From the NCBI GenBank assembly GCA_031278595.1, contig JAITKE010000026.1, positions 1 to 6,145 on the forward strand: a DNA stretch of 6,145 nt. The letters are read 5' to 3'. This document shows positions 1 through 5,214 of this stretch, piece by piece. The translations under genes were made by a program, and so were the position numbers. The stretch's first letter is position 1; each line of letters opens with the position of its first letter. Source of the stretch: Puniceicoccales bacterium (GTDB taxonomy: Bacteria > Verrucomicrobiota > Verrucomicrobiia > Opitutales > JAIRLG01). Under the pieces are notes generated by a model. It searched no databases and was not told the DNA's origin. It worked only from the letters and a program-made list of their open reading frames with translations.

Positions 1-39
1 CGCGGGCCCGATTTCTTTGAAATCGAAAGCCAGCCCCAA
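1..39 (-). repeat. Family A cloverleaf element, copy A1 (partial, cut by window edge)
   Basis: The outer-stem half AAAGCCAGCCCCAA (26-39), the hairpin CGATTTC-TTT-GAAATCG (9-25) and the half-arm GCGGGCC (2-8) match 2561-2598 of copy A2 with a single difference, in the hairpin loop. The remaining arms lie outside the window. It sits in the 3' end of sufD and is read in frame there. Confidence 0.8.
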
Positions 40-1341
40 AAACGCCTCCCGCAGCACCTGCCTGGCCACAGCACAATCAATACCCCTGGTGCCCAGGTAG
101 AACAGGGCCGTCTCGTCCAGCGGAGCCACCGTCGCCCCGTGGGAGCAGGACGCCGCATCCGTCCGGATATCCAGGTCCGGCAAACTGTGGGCCAACGCCT
201 CCGGTGACAGCATCAGCTGCTCCGCCTTCTGCGAAGCCGTGCTGTTCGCCGCCGATTCCTCCATCACGACCTGGCCGCCGAAAACCGCACAGGCCCGATC
301 CTCGAGGGCGGTCTTGACCCTCAGCCGGGACTCCGTACGGCTCGCCCGGTGGACCTGCCGGACCCGGCAGTCGAGACGCTGCTCGCCCCGGCCGAAGCCG
401 GTGAGGAGTGCCGTCGCGGAACTCCCCTCGCCCCGCAGCTGCAGGTCCAGCTCCAAACGACTCCTTCTCACCCCCTGCTGCGAGAGCAGGATTTCCAAAA
501 AAGCCCCTTCGGCCAGGACGAAGCGCAGGGCCGACAAAATCGCCCCCCCCTCCTCCAGCCGTAGGACGAACTTCAGCCGCGCACCCCGGTGCAGTTCGAC
601 GCACAGGCGCTGGGCCAGAAAAGAATGCCCGGAGCGAACGCGGCATTGTAAAGAAAGCTCCACCTCTTCCGCCACCACCACCCTGTCCTTCTGAATCGGC
701 TCCTCACCGAGGGCCAGTTCCCGGCTGCCGGACTGCGACACCCGCAGCTCCCGCTCCCGCCAAGCTCCGCCGGAGTGTTGGTCGAAAGGGCCATAGGAAC
801 CCCAGAACGGTGGCTCTTCGGAAGCCGTTTCGGATGAAGCAGAGAAGGCCTCTGACAGTAGCCTTTCAGGGGTCGTTCCGGCCGAGACAGAAAAGGACTC
901 TTTCCCCCTTATCGGGGGCAGTTCTTCGGAAGTTGTTTTGGCAGAAGCGGAAAAGGACTTTCTTCTCTTCGCCAACGGCGGCTCCTCGGGGGTCATTCCG
1001 GCCGAGGCAGGAGAAGATTTTTTCCTCCTTATACCTTCCTGCGCCAGGAGCTCCTGCCAATGGAGCTCGAAGGCATCCCGTTCGGCGAAGCGCCACAGCT
1101 CGCATTCAAAACGGGGCTTTTCTTCAGAGGACGGCCGAATCGATCCTTTACTCCGAGCTTCTCTCGATGGCTCTTCCTCGGAACGAGGCTTTTTCTTGGA
1201 AAATGACTGAGCTCCGCTCTTGCTCCGAGTTTCTCTCGACAACTCACCTCCGAAACGGGGCTTCTCTCCGGAGAACGACTGGGCTCCGTCTTTACTCCAA
1301 CCCTCTCCCGCCATTGGGCACCAAGCGGCTTTCACCGGCAA
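1..1341 (-). CDS. sufD: SufD-type Fe-S cluster assembly scaffold protein with repeat-rich N-terminus (3' end outside window)
   Basis: SufD pairs with SufB and SufC as the cytoplasmic scaffold on which Fe-S clusters are built. The frame is open from 1341 through base 1 (447 codons), so the stop lies outside. The core, about residues 221-430, carries family hallmarks: ACAVFGGQVVMEESA, then ANSTASQKAEQLMLS, then SCSHGATVAPLDETALFYL with Cys399 and His401, the CSH motif at the SufB-SufD interface in characterised homologues. Residues 14-85 and 109-181 are two blocks of internal repeats rich in Ser, Lys, Arg, Glu and Pro, replacing the helical N-terminal region I would expect. I chose TTG 1341 because GAGGAGG lies 9 bases upstream; ATG 1314 is the alternative. 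The last visible 13 or so residues are encoded by repeat element A1. Identity of the core is secure; SufB is less likely because of length and motif detail. Confidence 0.85.
   Translation of the reverse strand, partial: MPVKAAWCPMAGEGWSKDGAQSFSGEKPRFGGELSRETRSKSGAQSFSKKKPRSEEEPSREARSKGSIRPSSEEKPRFECELWRFAERDAFELHWQELLAQEGIRRKKSSPASAGMTPEEPPLAKRRKSFSASAKTTSEELPPIRGKESFSVSAGTTPERLLSEAFSASSETASEEPPFWGSYGPFDQHSGGAWRERELRVSQSGSRELALGEEPIQKDRVVVAEEVELSLQCRVRSGHSFLAQRLCVELHRGARLKFVLRLEEGGAILSALRFVLAEGAFLEILLSQQGVRRSRLELDLQLRGEGSSATALLTGFGRGEQRLDCRVRQVHRASRTESRLRVKTALEDRACAVFGGQVVMEESAANSTASQKAEQLMLSPEALAHSLPDLDIRTDAASCSHGATVAPLDETALFYLGTRGIDCAVARQVLREAFLGLAFDFKEIGPA
799..1017 (-). repeat. Four degenerate repeats of up to 60 bases, encoding 16-20 residue units in SufD
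   Basis: Units start at 1017, 957, 897 and 846. Their openings are SSPASAGMTPEE, SFSASAKTTSEE, SFSVSAGTTPER and FSASSETASEE, so the common theme is SFSxSAxTTxEE followed by a Pro or Leu pair and a basic segment. The first two are exactly 20 residues, the third is 17. They sit between a short helical-looking segment (about residues 80-105) and the SufD core. Confidence 0.7.
1087..1302 (-). repeat. Three tandem 72-base repeats encoding 24-residue units in the SufD N-terminus
   Basis: Units span 1302-1231, 1230-1159 and 1158-1087. Each encodes 24 residues with the shared pattern SKxGAQSFSxxKPR early on and a Glu-rich SRE ending; the third unit is the most diverged (SKGSIRPSSEEKPR). They are in frame with the SufD core and contain no stops. 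The units are strongly basic with many Ser and Pro residues, suggesting disorder. Confidence 0.75.
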
Positions 1342-1350
1342 TGGCCTGGC

Positions 1351-1357
1351 CCTCCTC
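1351..1357 (-). promoter_or_regulatory. Shine-Dalgarno of sufD, overlapping the recA stop codon
   Basis: On the minus strand GAGGAGG precedes TTG at 1341 with a 9-base spacer and overlaps the recA TGA (1356-1358). In-frame alternatives are GTG 1335 (15-base spacer) and ATG 1314 (no visible site), so this site favours the TTG start and translational linkage with recA. Confidence 0.55.
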
Positions 1358-2420
1358 AGAGCTCATCACCATTGGCCGCCTCCCGGGACGATTCCCCCAG
1401 CACCGTTCCTCCGGCCACCTTGACCTTTTGGTAAATTGCCGCCTGGACCTCTTCCATCATGGCCTCATCCTTGGCCAATGCCTGTTTGGAAGCCTCCCGT
1501 CCCTGGCCCAACATCTTGCCCTTGTAGGCCATCCAGGAGCCCTTTTTCTCAAAAATCTGGTACTCGAGGCCCAGGTCCAGCAGCGAGCCGGTGCGGGAAA
1601 TTCCCTCGTTGTACATGATGTCGAATTCGCATTCCGTGAAGGGCGGGGCGATCTTATTCTTCACCACCTTGACCCGGGTGCGGTTTCCGATCACCCGACC
1701 GCTGCCGTCCTTCAACTGGCCCACGCGACGAATGTCCATGCGGATGGAGGCGAAGAACTTCAGGGCCCGGCCCCCCGGTGTCGTCTCCGGATTGCCGAAC
1801 ATCACCCCGATCTTCTCGCGGATCTGGTTCGTGAAGATGCACACGCACTGGGTGCGGCTGATCACCGAGGTCAGGCGGCGCATCGCCTGGCTCATCAGCC
1901 TCGCCTGGGCGCCGACGGTCACATCGCCCATCTGGCCCTCCAGCTCCGCCTTCGAGACCAGAGCCGCCACCGAATCCACGACGATGACGTCGATGGCGCC
2001 GGAACGGATGAGGGTTTCCGTGATGTTAAGCGCATCCTCGCCGCTCTCGGGCTGGGCGATCATGAGGTTGTCGAGATCGACCCCCACGATCTTGGCGTAG
2101 CGCGGATCGATGGCATGCTCGACGTCGATGAAAACCGCACTGCCACCCCGGCGCTGGGCTTCGGCGATGACGCTCAGACAGAGGGTGGTCTTGCCCGAGG
2201 ATTCCGGCCCAAAGATCTCGCAGATGCGCCCCCGTGGAAGCCCACCGGCCCCCAGGGCCAGGTCGAGCGAAATCGAGCCGCTTGAGATGACCGATACGTT
2301 GAGTTTCTTGGCGTCCCCCATGCGCATCAGGGAGCCTTCGCCGAATTGCTTGTTCACCGCATTGATCGCGAATTGCAGGGCATTGATGGGCTCCGGGGAC
2401 TCCCGAGACTTCTCCGTCAT
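1356..2420 (-). CDS. recA: RecA recombinase
   Basis: RecA forms ATP-dependent filaments on single-stranded DNA, drives homologous strand exchange and promotes LexA self-cleavage. The 354-residue product is of normal family length. Visible motifs: N-terminal helix INALQFAINAVNKQFGEGSL, Walker A GPESSGKT (71-78), FIDVEHAIDP (97-106), Walker B VIVVDS (145-150), loop 1 around EGQMGDVTVGAQARLMSQAM (161-180), loop 2 within FTNQIREKIGVMFGNPETTP (196-215), and EFDIMYNEGISRTGSLLDLG in the C-terminal part. ATG 2420 is chosen because family homology begins just after it; no clear Shine-Dalgarno is seen. The frame stays open upstream for 171 codons, including through element A2, so a longer form from ATG 2609 cannot be excluded. 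sufD follows 14 bases downstream. Confidence 0.97.
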   Translation of the reverse strand: MTEKSRESPEPINALQFAINAVNKQFGEGSLMRMGDAKKLNVSVISSGSISLDLALGAGGLPRGRICEIFGPESSGKTTLCLSVIAEAQRRGGSAVFIDVEHAIDPRYAKIVGVDLDNLMIAQPESGEDALNITETLIRSGAIDVIVVDSVAALVSKAELEGQMGDVTVGAQARLMSQAMRRLTSVISRTQCVCIFTNQIREKIGVMFGNPETTPGGRALKFFASIRMDIRRVGQLKDGSGRVIGNRTRVKVVKNKIAPPFTECEFDIMYNEGISRTGSLLDLGLEYQIFEKKGSWMAYKGKMLGQGREASKQALAKDEAMMEEVQAAIYQKVKVAGGTVLGESSREAANGDEL

Positions 2421-2427
2421 GGGCTCT

Positions 2428-2451
2428 AGTTCTAGCGAGAAGCCGGGAACT
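2428..2451. promoter_or_regulatory. Inverted repeat just upstream of recA start, possible operator
   Basis: AGTTC (2428-2432) and GAACT (2447-2451) form an inverted repeat with 14 bases between, starting 8 bases upstream of the recA ATG. The left half also overlaps CTAGTTCTAG (2426-2435), a pair of the generally rare CTAG tetramer. Position would suit a repressor site, but the half-sites are short and I know no matching LexA consensus with this spacing. Confidence 0.2.
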
Positions 2452-2499
2452 GACAAGCCTTTATTCCGCAACAAAACCCGGGGTTTGGGAGCGTTTTTC

Positions 2500-2598
2500 T
2501 TGGGGCTGGCTTTGTCCGAGGGGGAAGGACTTTGTCCTTTCCCCTCGGACGGCCCGCGGAGCGGGCCCGATTTCTTCGAAATCGAAAGCCAGCCCCAA
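2500..2598 (-). repeat. Family A cloverleaf element, copy A2 (complete, 99 bases)
   Basis: Outer stem TTGGGGCTGGCTTT (2500-2513) pairs with AAAGCCAGCCCCAA (2585-2598). Inside are three contiguous hairpins: 2514-2550 (17-bp stem with one G-T pair, loop TTT), 2551-2567 (GGCCCGC-GGA-GCGGGCC) and 2568-2584 (CGATTTC-TTC-GAAATCG). Only the three triloops are unpaired, giving a perfect four-way junction. It contains no stop codon in any of six frames. It lies 79 bases upstream of recA. The A-run after the stem, not a T-run, argues against an intrinsic terminator. No known repeat family is recognised. Confidence 0.85.
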
Positions 2599-2680
2599 AA
2601 AACACACATGGGAGCAACACAGACAGGAGCATTGGGGAGCATGGTGAGTAGATGGGAACACGGTACAGGAGCGCTTGAGC

Positions 2681-2760
2681 AGATGGAAGAAAGAGGGTGG
2701 CAGGTGGAAGAAGAAGGGAAGTATGGAAGGAAATGGTAAGGGTAATAGGGAAGAAAAGGG
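2681..2760 (+). other. Purine-rich strand tract between elements A2 and B1
   Basis: Seventy of these 80 plus-strand bases are A or G, a marked strand asymmetry against the surroundings. Bases 2599-2680, between A2 and this tract, show no gene, terminator or convincing promoter. On the minus strand the tract would be a pyrimidine-rich part of a recA leader, if transcription starts upstream of it. Confidence 0.5.
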
Positions 2761-2767
2761 TCTCCGC

Positions 2768-2915
2768 GCGCGACGGCCCGTCGGAAGGAGGGCGATTCTG
2801 ATCGATCGTCTCTCACTGGAAATCTGCCAGTCGCCCTCCTTCCGACGTGGGCCCTTCTGCTCCCGCTCCGCGGGAGCAGAAGGGCCTCCTTTGCTCCGCA
2901 AAGGGGCCGTCGCGC
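2768..2915 (+). repeat. Family B cloverleaf element, copy B1 (148 bases)
   Basis: Outer stem GCGCGACGGCCC (2768-2779) pairs with GGGCCGTCGCGC (2904-2915). Arms: a perfect 16-bp stem GTCGGAAGGAGGGCGA (2780-2795) with 2831-2846 and a 35-base loop; a perfect 17-bp stem 2850-2866 with 2870-2886 around a TCC loop; and CTTTGC-TCC-GCAAAG (2889-2903). It stands in the recA-dapA divergent region, ending 68 bases before dapA. Stem sequences differ from family A but the three-arm plan and triloops are shared. Confidence 0.8.
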
Positions 2916-2983
2916 AGATCCCCACCCACCCACCCTTAAAGATCAGCCTTGCTCCTTCCCCATCTTCTTCCACTCTTTTCCCG

Positions 2984-3901
2984 ATGTCCAGGCCTCCGGA
3001 TTTCTCCGGCACCTACACCGCGCTCGTCACACCCTTTCGCTCAGGGAAGCTCGACCTCGGGAGCTTCGGGCATCTGTTGGCCACGCAGGAGGAACTCGAG
3101 GGAGTCGTCATCGGCGGCACCACCGGAGAATCGCCAACCCTCGACGAAAATGAATGGGAAACCCTCATCCAAGAGGCCCAGCGGCAGAGGAAAAGTCCCA
3201 AGCTCAGGATCATCGCCGGCACGGGATCGAACGTAACGGCGCAGGCCGTCCGCCGGACCGAGCTGGCCGAGCGCCTGGGAGTGGAGGCCATCCTCGTCGT
3301 CGCACCCTACTACAACAAACCCTCCCAGGAGGGCCTGTTCAGGCATTTCTCGGCCATCGCCGCGGTTACTCGTCGGCCCATCCTCCTCTATTCCGTCCCC
3401 TCCCGCTGTGGCATCGAGATCGCCATCGAGACCATCGCCCGGCTCCACGAGGCCCATCCCCACATCGTCGGGATCAAGGAGGCCTCCGAGCAGTGTTGGC
3501 GCATCGATGGCCTGCGGGCCGCCCTCGGCAAGGATTTTTCGATTCTCAGCGGCAACGATGCCCTGACCCTGCCCTTCATGGCCCTCGGCGCCCATGGGGT
3601 CATCAGCGTCGCCTCCAATCTCTGCCCCCACCCGATGCGGTCGCTCGTCCGCTCCCTGCTCCGGAACGATCTCGCCCGGGCCCGGCTCCTCCACCAGGCC
3701 CTGAGTCCGCTCTTCCAGCATCTCTTCATCGAGAGCAATCCGGCGCCCCTTAAGCAGCTCCTGGCGAGGCAGCGGCTCATCGCGTCCGGAGAATTGAGGC
3801 TGCCGCTGGTGGCCCTTACGCCGGCCCATGCCCGGGCATTGGAAAATACCTTCGCCGATTTTCTCGAAACGTCGGAAAAATTATCCAACCCGAGGACATG
3901 A
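2984..3901 (+). CDS. dapA: 4-hydroxy-tetrahydrodipicolinate synthase (DHDPS)
   Basis: This cytoplasmic enzyme condenses pyruvate with aspartate semialdehyde, the first committed step toward diaminopimelate and lysine. The 305-residue TIM-barrel protein is of normal length. It shows GTTGES (45-50), PYYNKPSQEGL with the catalytic Tyr pair near 109-110, LYSVPSRCG with Tyr136 and the substrate-binding Arg141, the Schiff-base Lys165 in GIKEAS, and SGND at 189-192. The usual LYNVPSRTG reads LYSVPSRCG here, two changes beside the active site; the catalytic residues themselves are kept. ATG 2984 fits homology, which begins at FSGTYTALVTPF. No Shine-Dalgarno is visible: the 36 bases before the start are 32 pyrimidines. 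lgt follows 19 bases downstream. Confidence 0.95.
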   Translation: MSRPPDFSGTYTALVTPFRSGKLDLGSFGHLLATQEELEGVVIGGTTGESPTLDENEWETLIQEAQRQRKSPKLRIIAGTGSNVTAQAVRRTELAERLGVEAILVVAPYYNKPSQEGLFRHFSAIAAVTRRPILLYSVPSRCGIEIAIETIARLHEAHPHIVGIKEASEQCWRIDGLRAALGKDFSILSGNDALTLPFMALGAHGVISVASNLCPHPMRSLVRSLLRNDLARARLLHQALSPLFQHLFIESNPAPLKQLLARQRLIASGELRLPLVALTPAHARALENTFADFLETSEKLSNPRT

Positions 3902-3924
3902 GTGCATCCGACCTAGGGCCATGA
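3898..3924 (+). other. Possible 8-codon minicistron linking dapA and lgt
   Basis: ATG 3898 overlaps the dapA stop as ATGA. It reads MSASDLGP and stops at TGA 3922-3924, which overlaps the lgt ATG (3921) as a second ATGA. The arrangement could pass terminating ribosomes from dapA to lgt. It may equally be chance; the peptide resembles nothing I know. Confidence 0.25.
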
Positions 3925-4865
3925 GCGGCTGGATTTTCCCCCTTCCGATCGGGGTATTCCCGAAATGCCTCGCCCATTGGGTGCACCGGATCGACCCCTT
4001 CATCCTTCGCTTTCCCTTTCCCTGTTTTCTGGAGGGCATCCGCTGGTACGGCCTGGCCTATGTGTTCAGCTTTCTCGCGGCCCATTTCTTCTTCCTCCTC
4101 TGTGCCCGCCGGGGCCGTCTCTCCCTATCCGGCCGGGACGGGGAATCCCTGCTGGTGACCCTCGGCCTGGGGATTCTCATCGGCGGGCGGATGGGCTATG
4201 TTTTTCTCTACGATTTCGCCTTCTGGAGGCAGGAGCCTCTTTGGATTTTCCAATTCTGGAGCGGCGGAATGTCCTTCCACGGCGCGGTCATCGGCGCCGG
4301 GTTGGCCCTCGCCCTTCTGGCCAGAAAGAGGCACTTGCCCCTTCTTCCTCTGGCGGATGCGGTCTGTGCCATCGCGCCGCTGGGGATTTTCTTCGGCCGC
4401 ATCGCCAATTTCATCAATGGAGAACTCTGGGGGAAAATCACGAATCTGCCCTGGGCCATTCGCTTCCCGCAGTCCGTCGCCCCCGCTACCCCCATCGCCG
4501 CCATTCCGCCGCGGCATCCCTCCCAGCTCTACGAGGCGGTTTTGGAAGGAGGGTTGCTCCTGCTCATTCTCCAGAGAAAGTTTTGGAAATATCCCGCCCG
4601 GTCCCGGGGCTGCCTGACGGCCGATTTCCTCTGGCTCTATGCCCTCCTGAGGATTTTTGCGGAAATTTTCCGCGAACCGGATGCTCCGCTCTGGGGACCC
4701 TTTTCCCGCGGACAGGTGCTGAGCCTCGGCCTGGGGATTCTGGGCATCGGGTTTCGTCTCTGGGCAGGGGAAGCGGGTCGTGGGCCTTCGCCCGGCTCCA
4801 GGGATGGCAGCACAGGAGACGCCGGAGGCTCAAGCCCAGGGCCCGTGGAAGGGAATAGCGGCTAA
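3921..4865 (+). CDS. lgt: Prolipoprotein diacylglyceryl transferase
   Basis: Lgt is an inner-membrane enzyme that moves a diacylglyceryl group from phosphatidylglycerol to the lipobox Cys of prolipoproteins, the first step of lipoprotein maturation. The 314-residue product shows several hydrophobic membrane segments and the family motifs: IRWYGLAY (40-47), IGGRMGYVFLYD (87-98), SGGMSFHGAVIG with His120 (114-125), the signature GRIANFINGELWG (159-171), HPSQLYEA (199-206) and FREPDAPLWG (250-259). Homology ends near residue 282; the last 32 residues are Gly, Ser and Pro-rich, lie antisense to the conserved part of yidD and look like run-on rather than domain. ATG 3921 gives a normal N-terminus; upstream in-frame ATG 3828 lies within dapA and is unlikely. 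Confidence 0.95.
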   Translation: MSGWIFPLPIGVFPKCLAHWVHRIDPFILRFPFPCFLEGIRWYGLAYVFSFLAAHFFFLLCARRGRLSLSGRDGESLLVTLGLGILIGGRMGYVFLYDFAFWRQEPLWIFQFWSGGMSFHGAVIGAGLALALLARKRHLPLLPLADAVCAIAPLGIFFGRIANFINGELWGKITNLPWAIRFPQSVAPATPIAAIPPRHPSQLYEAVLEGGLLLLILQRKFWKYPARSRGCLTADFLWLYALLRIFAEIFREPDAPLWGPFSRGQVLSLGLGILGIGFRLWAGEAGRGPSPGSRDGSTGDAGGSSPGPVEGNSG

Positions 4866-5028
4866 GGGCCTCCAGGGCATAGGCCGAACAGCTCGGATGG
4901 AAGCGGCAGGCCGCCCGGGGCCCCAGCCAGAGCTTCTTCAGAGGCGAGAGATATTTACGGTAGATCCGAATGAGTTTCCCACAGCCCGCCCGGGCCCAAT
5001 GGCGCTTCGCTCTCAATCTCATCTTCAT
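4564..5028 (-). CDS. yidD: YidD-like membrane protein insertion efficiency factor with run-on C-terminus
   Basis: YidD is a small peripheral inner-membrane protein that assists YidC-dependent membrane protein insertion. Residues 17-87 match the family: CGKLIRIYRKYLSPL, then ACRFHPSCSAYALEAL with Cys41 and Cys47, then LSLRRLLCCHPW ending in HDPLP. The family usually ends in a GGxDPVP-like motif; here it reads KAHDPLP. Typical members have about 70-90 residues, whereas this frame gives 154. The excess, about residues 88-154, is antisense to the conserved end of lgt and rich in Arg, Pro and Gly, so it is probably non-functional run-on. I chose ATG 5028; ATG 5022 would remove two residues. No clear ribosome binding site is visible. 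yidC, rnpA and rpmH, common neighbours elsewhere, are absent here. Confidence 0.88.
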   Translation of the reverse strand: MKMRLRAKRHWARAGCGKLIRIYRKYLSPLKKLWLGPRAACRFHPSCSAYALEALSRYSLPRALGLSLRRLLCCHPWSRAKAHDPLPLPRDETRCPESPGRGSAPVRGKRVPRAEHPVRGKFPQKSSGGHRARGNRPSGSPGTGRDISKTFSGE

Positions 5029-5214
5029 TCTGGAACAGGAGAAATAATCCCTGGAAACATCCCAATTACCTCTCGAGGCTCCAATTATTCCTCGAAGTAT
5101 TCATCGTCCGAAGCGTTTTTTTGCTCCTCCTGGTGCTCCTTTTTTCCGATGTGGGGGTTGAGATTTTCCAATGCGAATGCCGAGGATGATCTTCGGAATC
5201 GAGAATGTTTTTTT
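5029..5214. other. Region without a clear gene upstream of yidD
   Basis: No recognisable protein is encoded. A stop-free minus-strand frame ends at 5085 with an acidic tail (SDDEYFEE), but no ATG start for it lies nearer than 5609 and it reads straight through A3 and B2, so it is not called. A small hairpin CCGAGGA-TGA-TCTTCGG (5180-5196) precedes a run of seven T (5208-5214) by 11 bases, too far for a good terminator. Bases 5312-5396, between A3 and B2, also show nothing. Confidence 0.5.

Noticed and set aside
1087..1302. CRISPR array
   Set aside because: The 72-base units are diverged along their whole length, have no constant repeat with unique spacers, and are in a coding frame.
408..2285. 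A 625-codon plus-strand open frame opposite sufD and recA
   Set aside because: It is antisense to two recognised genes, resembles no known protein and is explained by high GC and minus-strand codon use.
2494..2602. Element A2 as an intrinsic terminator
   Set aside because: On each transcribed strand the stem is followed by A-rich, not T-rich, sequence; the T-run precedes the stem.
2721..2760. A recA promoter on the minus strand (CATACT as -10)
   Set aside because: No acceptable -35 hexamer lies at a suitable spacing, and the region is simply pyrimidine-rich on that strand.
3041..3829. A 262-codon minus-strand frame opposite dapA
   Set aside because: It is the complement of a clearly recognised dapA and shows no family motifs.
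3965..4858. A 297-codon plus-strand frame in lgt
   Set aside because: It overlaps lgt in another frame and is Pro, Arg and Gly-rich without motifs; the Lgt frame carries all the signatures.
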